From assembly GCF_000150275.1 (NCBI RefSeq), contig NW_002060968.1:256441-320440 (forward strand): a DNA stretch of 64,000 nt, written 5' to 3'. Origin of the DNA: Trichoplax adhaerens (taxonomy: Eukaryota; Placozoa; Uniplacotomia; Trichoplacea; Trichoplacidae). This document shows, in pieces, positions 27,101 through 43,257 of this stretch. The notes under the pieces were generated by a model, which worked only from the letters and a program-made list of their open reading frames with translations, did not search any database and was not told where the DNA came from. Made by a program: the position numbers and the translations under genes. The first letter of the stretch is position 1; every line of letters begins with the position of its first letter.

Positions 27101-29316
27101 TCACCTGGTGATGTTGTGGAATCATGAACTACTGTTTGATTGACTACATGTTCTTGTAAGGGCTGATGAATAACTTTGGCTGTTTCTGATGTAACAGTTC
27201 CTTTCTCATTTTCGTGTAGTTGATTATTACATTCAGCAATTTGTTTGGCAACATGGAGGATTTGAGGGTGATTTTCTTCATAGACGTTGTGTAGGGAATC
27301 GATGGACTTTCGATAGAGTGAAATTGCTTGATGATAATTAGACTGTCGATGATCAACTTGAGCTAGTTTTTCATAGCATTTGGCTGTATGAAGATGATTC
27401 TCACCTAGTGTTGCCAAAAGGACTTGCAATGACTTGCTATACATAAATCGAGCATCATCGTATTTGCTTTGTTCAATATAGAGACTTCCAATGTTGATAT
27501 ATATTAAAGCAGTAGTTGGGTGATTGTTACCAAATTTTGTTAGATAAATCTTTAGTGATTTTTTTAACATTGATAGAGCATCTGTATGCTTATGTTGACT
27601 CTCATAGATTGCTGCAATGTTGTTATATGTTACTGCAATATTTGGATGATTGTCATTAGATTGCGTTAATTGAATCTTCAGTGATTTGTTATATAGTAAT
27701 AGAGCATCTTCAGACTTTCCTTGGCGATAATAAGCAGTGGCAATGTTGGCATATGTTGAAGCAATGCTTGGATGATTGTCGCCAAGTCGTGCTAATTCAA
27801 TCTTGAGTGTTTTGTTATACATTAATAGAGCATCATTATATTTGCCTTGGTATTGATAGACAGTTCCAATGCTGCCATACGTATTAGCAAGATCGGGACG
27901 ATTACTATCATGTTGTGCTAGTTGAATCTTGAGTGATTTGTTCAGCATTGATAGAGCATCATTATACTTGCCTTGACCACTATAAATATCTCCAATTCTT
28001 TTATATGTAAAAGCAATACGAGGATGATTGCCACCAAGTTGTGATAATTGAATCTTGAGGGATTTGTTCAACATTGATAGAGCATCATCGTATTTGCTTT
28101 GCTTAGCATAGACACTTGCGATATTGCTACATGATATAGCAATGTCGGGATGATCATCACCAAGTTGTGCTAGTTTAATCTTGAGTGATTTGTTAAACAT
28201 TAATAAAGCGTCATTATGCTTGCCTTGTTTATAATAGATACTTGCAATATTGGAATAGATTGCAGCATTTGAATGATTGCCATTAGGGTGTGCTACTGCA
28301 ATCTGTAGTGATTTGTCGAACATTAAAAGAGCATCATCGAATTTGCCTTGCTGATAGTAGACACTTCCAATATTGCAATAGGTATTAGCAATTTCTGGAT
28401 GATTGTCATCGCCTTGCATTAATTTAATCTTCAATGATTTCTTGTACATTGACAGGGCATCATTATGTTTGCCTTGATGCAGATAAACAACTCCAATGCT
28501 ATTATACCTATTAGCAACATCAGGATGATTTTCACCAAGTTGTTCTATTTTAATCTTCAGCGATGCGTAATACATTGATAGAGCGTTATTATACTTGCCT
28601 TGATGACTGTAAGTATCGCCAAAGTTGCGGTATGTTAGAGCAAGACTTGGATGATTGTCACCAAGATGTACTAGTTGAATCTTTAGAGATTTATTAAGCA
28701 TTGATAAAGCCTCATCGTGCTTGCTTTGAAGATTATAGGTTCTTGCAATGCTATCGTATGTTTGAGCAATATTTAGATGATCGTCACCAAATATTACTAA
28801 TTGCATCTTTAACGATTTGTTAAACATTGATAGAGCCTCATCATGCTTTCTTTGATCATTATAGACATCTCCAATTGCACGATAGGACTTACTTATAATG
28901 CTATGTTCATTTCCGAAGCATTTTAGTCTCATTTTAAGTGCTTTATTAATATCAATCAAAGCTCCACTGTAATCGCCTTGTATCCGTTTAATAAGCCCCT
29001 GATTATTTAAACATGTTGAAATTTTCACTTCATCTTGTAGTTGCTTAGCTAATTCCTCTGCTTTTCTGTTCCATTTATCGGCTTTTACCAATTCATGTTG
29101 ATGTAAATAACAATAAGTTATGTTGAGATAAATACTACATTCAAGTTGCTGATAATCATTATCACTACTCTTGGATATCCATTGAATTTTAGTTACAGCT
29201 TCTATGAAATAGGATAGCGCTTGTTCATAGTTTTCTTCATCTCGAGATTTCTCACCATTTTGATTCATGGATTTGATTTCGTCGAGGACAGTTGAATTAG
29301 TAGATAAACTAGTCAT
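20853..29316 (-). CDS. gene B: TPR-Death-Roc-COR-Death multidomain protein
   Basis: Exons, 5' to 3' on the minus strand: 27105-29316, 26972-27028, 25349-25393, 24909-24998, 24351-24659, 24211-24270, 21893-24079, 21490-21633, 20853-21103. They sum to 5,355 bases (1,785 codons, 1,784 residues), with all introns phase 1. Same domain order as gene A: about 13 TPRs, acidic linker, Death (802-904), Roc with GPESVGKTT, COR, zinc ribbon, basic segment, Death (1702-1784). The second exon has an excellent acceptor (TATTTTCACCAG) and donor (GTAAGT), and shows that the TPR exon continues downstream by splicing. The final exon, ending at TAG 20853-20855, has no in-frame ATG, so ORF scans miss it. Role inferred as for gene A: a possible peptide- or ligand-sensing scaffold coupled to Death-fold signalling. 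Where it acts in the cell is not shown; no signal peptide or membrane segment is seen. Confidence 0.7.
21893..24079 (-). CDS. Roc-COR GTPase exon of gene B
   Basis: 729 codons at a constant offset of 12,976 from the gene A exon, with no indel. By eye there are only about 15-20 base differences and about five amino-acid changes (for example SHGDQ/SHGDR, KAFENSIIV/KTFENSIIA, YKATN/YKSAN). P-loop, DFGGQ, SHGD, COR and CxxC pairs are all intact. The near-identity continues into both flanking introns for a short distance and then stops, unlike the rest of the paralogous genes. Confidence 0.85.
27105..29316 (-). CDS. TPR-array first exon of gene B
   Basis: 737 codons plus one base from ATG at 29316 (MTSLSTNSTVLDEIKSMNQ). 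About 13 kinesin-light-chain-type 42-residue repeats follow, two fewer than gene A, with one 41-residue unit near the middle (NHSNAAIYSNIA). The open frame appears to end at 27094 after SPGDY, but CACCAG/GTGATT at 27105 is a phase-1 donor matching the one in gene A. Confidence 0.8.
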
Positions 29317-29800
29317 ACTTCAGTCTATAGCAAGATTAAAAGCGTATAGCTTGATGAAATAGACAGCGATGCACTACTGAAGAGATTATACTTTTGATAG
29401 CTGCTCAAATGATAGAGTTCACATGCATTGCATCGCATGCAGGTTTAAAAGAAAATAACATAACGTACTGTAATAAGAGAATAGGAATGAATGTTTTCTT
29501 TCACGATGGTCTCATTTGAACTACAAATAATGTTTAAATTTGTTATTATCCAAGTGGGGAATAATTATAACATTATTGGCGATTATGCATTCATCATATC
29601 ATCAAGAATTACCAAGAATAATTAACGTTGTTGAAGAAATATTGTATATTCTCTGTTGTGCAGTAATCATTATCGGGGAAAATTGGTGCAAGACTATAGA
29701 AACGAGAGCGGCATAATTAAGTCAGATCGCTAAAATAAAGTAGAAAAAGTAGAAAGTGTGTAACGTTATACGGTTATTGAAAACAAGATAGGAATTATTC
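29317..29800. other. upstream region of gene B
   Basis: AT-rich flank between the gene B start and the TPR remnant; presumably includes the gene B promoter. No distinct motif recognised. Parts resemble the 5' flank of gene A (17142-17800). Confidence 0.4.
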
Positions 29801-30212
29801 GATAGAGTAAGATTGCTTGGTGATAATTAGACTGTCGGCGATAGACTGCGGCTAGTTTTTGATGACATTGCTTAATATAAGGATGATTCTCACCTAATAT
29901 TGCTAAATAAACTTGCAATGCCTAGTATTAGATGGAAAGAGGATCATTGAATTTTCTGTGTCTGTAACAAGTTAATCCACTATTGACATACGTTCCAGCA
30001 ATATTTGGATGATTGTTGCCAAATGCTGCTTGATAAATCTTGAATGATTTGTTATACATTGATACAGTAGAGTGTCTTTACACTTGCCTTTTTTTCTGAT
30101 AGATAGTTGCAATATTGTTGTATATTATAGCAATAATTGGATGGTTGTCACCAAGTTGCACTATTTCTAGCTGTAATGATTTGTTATGCATTGATAGATC
30201 GTCATCACTTAT
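29801..30212 (-). pseudogene. decayed third copy of the TPR exon
   Basis: On the minus strand the sequence reads as the last few TPR units of the A/B family (LGENHPYIKQCHQKLAAVYRR followed by SNYHQAILLYR). The upstream units are broken by stop codons and non-triplet length changes, for example around 29930 and 30065. It resembles the 3' part of the gene A TPR exon more than that of gene B. No Death or Roc exons follow it on its 3' side before gene B begins, so it is a fragment. Confidence 0.7.
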
Positions 30213-31536
30213 GTAGCAATTTATTCTATCTTTAAACGTTCAATTCTTCTTTTTGATATCATTCATCACTCCTTGTCTTATACCGAACATCAAATCCATC
30301 GGTTGCTTGAACATAAAGTACTTCTTAGAAATTCTGTAAAATGATGTAACATGTGCAGGCAAATTTGTTCAATACCAGCACATTATCATTGCTATAGAAG
30401 CAAGTCTAACAAGAGCAAAAGAGACAAACACAAATTCATAATTATAAATAGATTATCTTATGTATGTTTTATTAACTAATTTGTTAATACACGGGCTTCT
30501 GTAAAACAGGTACACATTTAAAATTTTTATATTTAGCAACAAAATTTACTTCGTTATCAAGTCAAGGCCAAACTCTTTATCATAGAGACATATGTAAACA
30601 ATTGGTCGAGCTATCATAGAATAGATGTATTATTATATTTATACTCAATACGTACTATGTAATAAAGAAAGTATGAATATTAGCCTGTTTACTTTTAAGC
30701 GTGGACAACCGTGCATAATCATTTTAAGAAATGAGCTTAACAACAGCAGGATGATAGCTTTCCATTCTGACTTGGGAAGTATTGGATAAAATAGACTAAG
30801 CTGAAAACATGGAATATAAATGATACAATATGAATGAACACTTTGTTGAAGACCATCGTAGATATTGATACAGTAGTTAATATCATTACAGACACAAGGT
30901 TAATGATAAGGCATTGCTAATTAATTTATATAAAATTAAAAAGTTGACATTTATCAGAACTTTCCCTGACCGCTCAAGGTATTTCGCAGCAGTATTCGAA
31001 ATAGAACCATAATGACTGCTATGAGCGTAAATAATGATACAATACTGCTAGTATTATATTTACAGCATGATATGGTAGCAGACACAAAAAAATAGAGTGT
31101 TACTATAGCGTACTCAATGTCTATTCTGGTCAATAATTGTGCTGACGATAAGTTTACAAATCGGTAAGCGGAGATTGCATGGAATACACAAAGACGTAAT
31201 AGCATCTGCAGTCTCTTCCCGTACTGTCTATGCAATCGATTACAGAACCAGCTAATTCTTTATATATAATTTTAAAACCAAAATAGTATCTTTTTTCCTA
31301 TGACTTGCTACATCATTCCGTGCTGGGGTACAGTATTATATCACTCGATGATAATTTAGTAAAGATACACCGATAGCTAGCTATCTCGAATGTAGAATTT
31401 GATGCCGGAATACAATAAACAATTTTATGTACAATACAATTATTATTATTGTTATGAGTTGTAAGCTGCTGCTACATAATCTTACTGTAATAAATGATAT
31501 CTACAGCATCAACTGTTGAAGACGACAATCAGAACA
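30213..31536. other. intergenic, nothing convincing
   Basis: AT-rich sequence between the TPR remnant and the 3' end of the KLF gene. A 93-codon minus-strand frame with hydrophobic stretches (30954-31235) is the only long ORF; it has no recognisable family and no splice or promoter support. Confidence 0.4.
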
Positions 31537-31542
31537 TTTATT
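31537..31542 (-). terminator. AATAAA polyadenylation signal of the KLF gene
   Basis: AATAAA on the minus strand, about 70 bases after the KLF stop codon. Confidence 0.55.
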
Positions 31543-31611
31543 CTGATGTGAGAAATTTAAGTTATCGTTATCTATTTACATTTTTAATGTATAATGTTAT
31601 CATGATGGGTT

Positions 31612-36397
<4,786 letters not shown>

Positions 36398-36939
36398 CTT
36401 AAGGACTTTCTAACGGCCACACCTGTATACAAGACCGTCATGCTTTGCGCTACGGCACACCTTCCACAGTGGTTGCCATAGCGACCAACGTCTGGAGTAG
36501 ACGCTGTAGGCTCATTGGGTGAAAAATGCGCCACAAGTAGGACTGCAATTATTCAAATGAGTATTTAAAACAAGTTGTTTGTTGTTAATTCGTTGTTTGT
36601 GAAGCTGTTGATAGAATGGGCTAGTTAGTGATCATGTCGGCAAGGACTGTTGATGTTGGATGACAACAGTCTTGCCGGCGTTGCAATATCCCACTGGTGT
36701 ATCATGGACTAGGACAAGCAAAGGAAAAACCTTCCACCTTTTGGTTGTCTATGGCTGTACCTAGCCACCAGCGCTCGAGTTTTGCGTTGGGTGAGCTTTC
36801 TTAGCAATTCATCGGAGGCTCTTAATGACTGTATAATGAACCGTTGCATGACCCATTAATCAGCGTGTTGTAACTTACTCATGCGATGCAAATAGATGAA
36901 TATCATCCAGTTCATGCTGCCATTAGATCATGAAATACA

Positions 36940-37570
36940 CTACAGTACGGGATGCCTTTCTCTGCTCGCGTCCTTCAGTACAAAATCATGTCGAGACCTA
37001 TCCCATTTTGGGTCATTCTGCTATACGGTTTCGACGAAACCGTCGACCATACTGCACAAAACCAACCTGGTATCGACAGCAATGCGCATGTTTCTCATGG
37101 ATAGTATAGTGGGCCATGACAGACATGGGATACAGTTGAAATGACCACAAAACAATCGATTACTTACCTGTTTCAGTAGAGTATATGGCGCTTTCCGTCC
37201 TTCCTTCCTTTCCTACAGTACCACAGTGTACAGTACAGTACAATACTGTTGCTGCGTGCAGTACAGTACTCTAGTGGACAGGAATGTTGACTGGTGTGAA
37301 TCCACTTATTCTCATCTGCTTCATACTATTACATACACGTGATACAGCTGAAATGACCATTAAAAATAGTAACCGATTACCTACAGTATTTTAGTACGGC
37401 AACTGACGCTTTCCGTCCTTCCTTCCTTTCCTACAGTACCTAATACACATAGCATTGTATTGTACACTGTACACTGTACAGTCCATAGTCTACTCTGGCA
37501 GCGTACAGTACTCCGCTGGACTGGTGTCAATCCACTTCTTCTCATCTGCGCCATACTGTACTGTATTAAA
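36940..37570. repeat. GTAC-rich repeat with about 218-base tandem duplication
   Basis: GCTTTCCGTCCTTCCTTCCTTTCCTACAGTACC occurs at about 37190 and 37408, with similar flanks (GATACAG.TGAAATGACCA... before; ...TGTGAATCCACTT.TTCTCATCTGC after), so two copies lie in tandem. Short ACAGTACAGTACAATACTG-type words lie between them, as at 1-960. The stretch lies between the proposed KLF first exon (-) and ZCCHC10 (+). Confidence 0.65.
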
Positions 37571-37809
37571 GACCAGTGAAGGCTACTACGACCAGTATCG
37601 ATCGCGAAAAGCTGACGTCATTCTTTCCATCCATCCATCATTCTGTGCGGACGCCGACTGGACCAACTTGGTCCAGTTGAGCGTGGAGCGGAAACGTTCC
37701 AGTCTAGTCCTCCAAGCAGTGGACTGTTTTCGAAACTAGGGGCAGATTCATCCAAATCGCAATCCAAAAAAGGCCAAGGCAAGGAGTCCCAATAGCGTGG
37801 CAATCAATC

Positions 37810-39223
37810 ATGTCAGCAGTCAATACTCGAGTTTATCTAGAGAATAAGAAACGGTAAGAATGATCCGATCAAAAGATTAATACAACGTCCGTAGAATGAT
37901 TTGTTGTCGTTGATGGTTGGGCAGGACTGCCTCCTTGGCTATGCCAAGGAAATACTATAATTCCATTATTTGTGTAGTATAGTAAGACCAGTTCGCCAAT
38001 GCTATTGGTAGTGCTTGAGTTTTAGAATTCCCGGAATAGAATTAGCTCAAACTACTACACTCTTCTACGCGTATACAAGAGTGAAATAATCTGTAAAGTC
38101 TTGCTAACGCTTGCCAATGGATTCATTTTTAGGCAAGCACAAGCTGCTACCGTACGATGCCAAAAGTGTTTGCAATTTGGGCATTGGACTTATGAGTGTC
38201 AAAATCAAAGAAAATACTTATCAAGACGATCCAGAACTTCCGAGTTAAACAAGATGGTCAGGGAACAAGAAAAGAAACCTGATTATAGGTAGCAAAGTAG
38301 AGTAATGTAGACTGAATATCATATTGGAAATAGCATACAGTATTAGCCTAGGCAAGCCAGACAGCCGATAGCGATACTAAATTGATCCGTTCAAAATACA
38401 ATCTCTACAGTGCAAGTTCACATGTGGCCACAGTATTGTACATCAGTTATACACGAAATGAGACAATTTTATCATTGAGCAGATTATAGAAATCCCAGGA
38501 TGGTCCACTGCGCTAGTTCAAGTTTTAGTTGCAGTCTTAGCTTGAAAGCCCTTAGTACAACTACAAAGGCAGAATAAACTAATGGATTAGGATTTGTACA
38601 TATTTCATTATGAATACGTAGGATGATTTTCTGTATATTTCGCAATATGCAAGACCGTATGATCTGTATGGCAGTCCGCGTTAGTACTCAAATTGAATAT
38701 ACTAATTATGGAGAACAAATTATTATACTCGTTTAATGGAGTCTTATGATTAAGATTATAACCTCTATTACTAACCAAACTGACCATGGTCTTTATTACT
38801 ATTATGCTGTATGTTGTACATACAGCATAATAGTAAATTTTTTCAAATTGAACTGTTACTTGTTCGTATGCACACTTTTACAATAACTTTATTATTTGCT
38901 TTACGCCGGTATTTACGTATACAATTTTGGAATGGTCTTGTTAATAACTATTGCCATTCATTTCTTTTTATTATAGTTCTGACAGTGATAGCAGTAGCTC
39001 TTCGGATTCGGATAGCAGCACTTCAAGCAGCGACAGCAGCTCTACTAGTTCGAGTAGCGATAGCAGCACTAGCAGCAGTAGCAGTAGCAGTAGCAGTAGC
39101 AGTAGCAGCAGTAGCAGCAGTAGCAGTAGTAGCAGTAGCAGCAGTAGCAGCTCCAGCAGTTCTGATAGCAGTAGCTCATCGGATGATTCATATCGACGGA
39201 GGAAAAAGATACGACACCACTGA
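37810..39223 (+). CDS. ZCCHC10: ZCCHC10-like zinc-knuckle protein
   Basis: Three exons (37810-37853, 38133-38288, 38977-39223) join in frame to 148 residues. Start ATG gives [20 protein letters not shown]. The CCHC knuckle [14 protein letters not shown] (C-x2-C-x4-H-x4-C) is followed by [13 protein letters not shown], closely matching animal ZCCHC10. The third exon encodes a long Ser/Asp tract of almost pure AGC/AGT/TCT codons, ending in a basic tail [10 protein letters not shown]. The family is nuclear and thought to act in RNA metabolism; function is poorly known. The serine repeat is prone to length change. Long open frames on the other strand and frames here (poly-Leu, poly-Ala/Val) are shadows of it. 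Confidence 0.88.
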
Positions 39224-39299
39224 TATGGCAATGCTTATTGACCGTTGCATTCTGATCTTGGGTAATCATTTCTGGTGTGGCAGGGTTTAATCAATTATA

Positions 39300-40140
39300 T
39301 AACAAATTGGGGAAAGGTAGAAATGGATCGGAAATTTCATTGTAAAATATAAATGGTTTATAGCTTAAGCTATAGACAAATGTCTGAATGCTATTTCTAA
39401 CCGTGAGATTGATAGCATTACTAAAGAAATGCTGTACAGTATACTGGATGTGTAACTATTAATTACAGCTATTATCGTAGTAATACGTATAATGTATAGC
39501 ACTTTTCTAATATCTGTAATTTTAATATCATACATCATAGATTTAAATACGGCCAGGTAACTTTGTTGACTACTTCTAAACTATTGTACTTATTCGTATG
39601 CCCATTATATCCCAGCGTGGATGTTCTAGTCGACATGTAACGTGATTTCCATTTTAACATGACTTACCGTACCTTGTAGCTAACTATGCTGTGTTATGGC
39701 CATGTTATTGGTGCGTTTTGTCCAATGTAGCACATTAATTGGCTCTAATTGACCAGGCTGAGATAGATATTTCTGTTGTAACATAAATACTGAAGCAGCC
39801 GTTCTTTAGTGTAGAATGGACTTCCATACTCGTCTAATTTTATAAGTAATGAAGGCTATTCCATTTTTTGCAGCGGTGCTGTAATGCTTTACTAATATTA
39901 ACCTCACTTTTAATAAAAAGTATGTATCTTTCAGAAAGACCATTTTTGTTTACTTTTATGGATTGAAGATCGACAACGCACATATTATAACTACAGTACA
40001 TGCATTATTAGCATAGTGTATGTCAAACTTTAGAAAATACAGCACGTGTATTGGTCATGTGCTGATGCTAGCATAATCTCTCCTTGAAAGTGGGGATAAA
40101 TATAACGCCATAGGATAGTTATTTGGATATAGTGCTTTAC
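39300..40140. other. intergenic, nothing recognised
   Basis: AT-rich region after ZCCHC10; no ORF or repeat recognised before the tandem duplication at 40141. Confidence 0.45.
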
Positions 40141-40424
40141 TGTCATTTAGCTATGCAAATTAACAAGGCATGTTTCCAGTAGATGATTCGGTTTTGTAGT
40201 CGATGTCTTCAATGGCAACTACTGCAACCGACTTCTATCATCTATAATGAGTCAATGTAGGCCAAATCAAGTTTGCAATTATACTGCCATTTAGCTATGC
40301 CAATTAATAAGGCGTGTTTCCAGTAGATGATTTGGTTTTGTAGTCGATGTCTTCAATGCCAACTGCTGCAACCGACTTTTATAATCTATAATGAGTCAAT
40401 GTAGGCCAAATCAAGTTTGCAAAT
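40138..40424. repeat. two-copy tandem duplication, 144-base unit
   Basis: Copy 1 (about 40138-40281) and copy 2 (about 40282-40424) share ATTTAGCTATGC, TTTCCAGTAGATGATT, GGTTTTGTAGTCGATGTC and TAATGAGTCAATGTAGGCCA, with about a dozen differences. It lies some 190 bases ahead of the small membrane protein gene. Confidence 0.8.
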
Positions 40425-40611
40425 AATTGGATGCAATTTACACGGTTAGCTTATGAGACAGGCAGACGGGCAGACATGATTGCATTGCCTTCATTAACTG
40501 TACCTTTATGGCAAGACAGTGTAGTCTTGACTACCTACAGCAACCGTATGTGCAAAGGCCAAAATTGGCATAAGTGAACAGCTAGCAAAGTGGTAGGAAA
40601 GCTCCGCCAAG

Positions 40612-41932
40612 ATGCGACTTCATGGAACGGTTGTAGCAGTGGGAGTTGTTGGCTTAATTGCTGTCGCTTTATACCCTATAGCGATTGATCCAAAATTGCA
40701 CCCTGAGAAATATCGTAAGAAAATTCTTCTTAACATTAGCAGCTAATGATTTCGTAAAGTGTAAATAGGTGTAGTACAACAGGGAAGCATACAATTATGC
40801 AGTATATGTACAGTAATGTACATCACGAATGCCTCAGACGTGGATGAAGAGCAAACTGCATCAGTATTTTACAAAACGATTTCTTCATACATTCAATTAA
40901 TTATAGAAAAAGAGGCAATTTCGAAAAGGATACTGTACAACTTATTGGATAGTCGGATTAAAGTTGAATGACTGACTGTAGAAAGTGTTGTAGACTAGCA
41001 TGTTAGCATTACTATCATTTTTATTACTGTAAACGTACGAATGCGATGCAAGGGTAGTAGCTATTTCTGCTAAATACGATGTACATGATACTTTACATTC
41101 GCCTCGACGATGCTGTAGCAATATAATCAGCAGCACCTAACACGGGCTGATTTTAGTCGGTAGAACCTGCCTCTATCCGCAGTGGCGACACGAATACTAC
41201 TTGTATCGAATAGCTTGTAAGCTCTACCTTTGCTTTTGTCGGCGACTAGAGGTACTTCAAGTTGCATAGCGGAATACAAAATTTCCAGAGATACTACAGT
41301 ATGCCATATTTCATTCTTACATCATGTCATCAATAAAGATGAATACATACATATTAAGCAATACTGCTTTTTATTGCTAAGGCTGAAATAAGAACGCAAT
41401 CTGCTACTAAATTTCAATCGTATTTGCCATTATTGGAGAGCTTGGTTGCTCGATACCAACTCTCCCTTAAACCAAGAAAACAGATGTAGTCGCGTAGCTT
41501 AGTTATAATATCCGTATTAGGCTGGATTCTATGATATGCAAGGGACAATTGATAGTAGCTTTTAGTCAATCTGTTATTTATCAATTATTAAGGGTAGATT
41601 AGAAGGAAAGTCTAAAAACAGTCATGATCGATACACCGCATCATAAGTGTATACGTTTGAATGTAAATAGGATACGAAAATTGCATACGTACTTGCTTGC
41701 GGGCGCTATTTGTCTTTTCGATTGCTGGCTAGTTCTTATTATTTATTTGTCGTTGTAAAATAAGCCACGATTACAAATAAATTCTATTCCTATTGGACTG
41801 CCAGTTTCAGTCAGTAATAGAAAGTTACGTAGCGTTTTCTGGCTAAGATTTTTTCAATTTTTAGGCGCGAGTCAGAAACGAATGCGAGAAATTAAGAAGG
41901 AAAGAGATGAAGCAAAACCAAAACATCCATAA
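40612..41932 (+). CDS. small single-pass membrane protein, SMIM20-like
   Basis: Two exons (40612-40714, 41865-41932) join in phase 1 to 56 residues: MRLHGTVVAVGVVGLIAVAL is followed by YPIAIDPKLHPEKYR, then a charged tail ending KPKHP. One N-terminal membrane helix followed by YPI..P..H.E.Y resembles SMIM20/MITRAC7, a mitochondrial inner-membrane factor that stabilises newly made COX1. The tail lacks the conserved tryptophan-containing end of the animal protein, so the assignment is tentative. The ATG is the first one after AAGCTCCGCCAAG. The intron is 1.15 kb with a good acceptor (TCAATTTTTAG). Confidence 0.55.
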
Positions 41933-43170
41933 CGATAAAGTTTTATTTCATTGGCAGCTATACTCAGCATTCTTCGTGCTATGTATTGTTCGGCGTCTTA
42001 TATCAACAGTCCTATAAAGATGTGATATATTATTATAAGATGATGTATTATTACAGCATGCAGCTATCCTGCGTATGTGAAAGTATTTAAACTTGAGTAA
42101 CTAATTTAGTATGATGGTATATTTTTCTGTTACCAACAGTAAATCAGGAAATGACAATAAATCATACGGTAACACGATTTAAAGTTATTTTCTGATGATG
42201 GAACGCATACTACTGTAATGTAGTGGCAATGTGAGTTTGCATGAACAAGTCAAGTTGACATTAGCAATGATATTTGTTTCACAATTCTTCTCACCCAAAC
42301 TATTTTAGGTGAAGCAAGACGTACAACCACTTGAGAGGAAACGAACAAAGTAGATGTTGTTTGACTGACTGTATTACATAATATATTGTAGTGAGTTATT
42401 GTGCTAGATATTATAGCAGAATCCGATTATAGAGCATTTCTGTAGTAATTCGTTCTTAGAAATTAATCAAGTGATTGTTATAGCATTAAATTTGGCTTGT
42501 AGTGTAGACTCTCTGATTGCGATCTATAAAATCTGAAATCAAGTGCTATGATCAATAGGAAATTGATTGATAATTCAAATCTCAACCAGCGTTGAGACAA
42601 TATTTCATGAGATACATGGCCTTCAAGTAGTTATACCCACATTAACAACAGTAGAGATTGATGTCAGCCGCACGGATTATACTTTATAAATACACTCCAT
42701 TTTCATAACATTAGATTGAGGTAAAATAAAAAAACTAGAAGCCCATTGCAGATATTATGCTGTTTAATTATTGCGAACAACTAAAAATTAGCTAGATGGG
42801 TATTCATTCGAACAGAATATTAAGGAATCGATAGTCACAGCGATAATTTGGCATAAAGTAACCGCTATTCACAAATTTGCTGCAATTTCGTACAACTATA
42901 TCATATATTTAGGGGAATAAATAGGATTTGCGTGTATTTGGTAATGACGGATGATAGTTGACTGTACTTAAACTTTCAGGTACATTTCAGTTTGTATACT
43001 GTACTCGCATGTTACGGCCATTGTAGTTGTAAATATAGGGAACAAGGTCATAAACATGCCTGGCAAATGATACAAGTTAGATGCAACTAGTTAAATTCTT
43101 ATGCTAGCCTGTAATATTGCCCATAAACAATAATGGACCTCTGCAAACACAACGAGCTAATCTTAAATGC
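41933..43170. other. intergenic between convergent genes
   Basis: Lies between the 3' ends of the small membrane protein gene (+) and the CYB561D2-like gene (-). No ORF or repeat recognised. Confidence 0.45.
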
Positions 43171-43176
43171 TTTATT
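43171..43176 (-). terminator. AATAAA polyadenylation signal of CYB561D2-like gene
   Basis: AATAAA on the minus strand, about 80 bases after the stop codon. Confidence 0.5.
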
Positions 43177-43257
43177 AATAGATGTATGACATTAAGATAA
43201 ATTAAATGCAAACAATATTATTGTATAAAAATAAGTTACACAGGAGCATCCTATCTT

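Larger units (their letters stand above)
7770..29316 (-). repeat. tandem segmental duplication carrying genes A and B
   Basis: Two copies of a TPR-Death-Roc-COR-Death gene lie in direct tandem: 7770-17141 and 20853-29316. Exon order, exon lengths (45, 90, 312/309, 60, 2187, 144 bases) and intron phases match, and intronic sequence is recognisably related over much of the unit. Offsets are about 12,976 bases in the Roc-COR exon and about 12.2 kb at the TPR start. The shift reflects two fewer TPR units in gene B and intron-length changes. Confidence 0.85.

Noticed and set aside
30954-31235. 93-codon minus-strand ORF with hydrophobic segments
   Set aside because: No recognised family, start context or splice support; AT-rich sequence gives such frames by chance.
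38811-39290. Long open frames rich in Ala/Val (+) and Leu or Cys/Tyr (-) over 38811-39290
   Set aside because: They are shadow frames of the AGC/AGT serine tract in ZCCHC10 exon 3.
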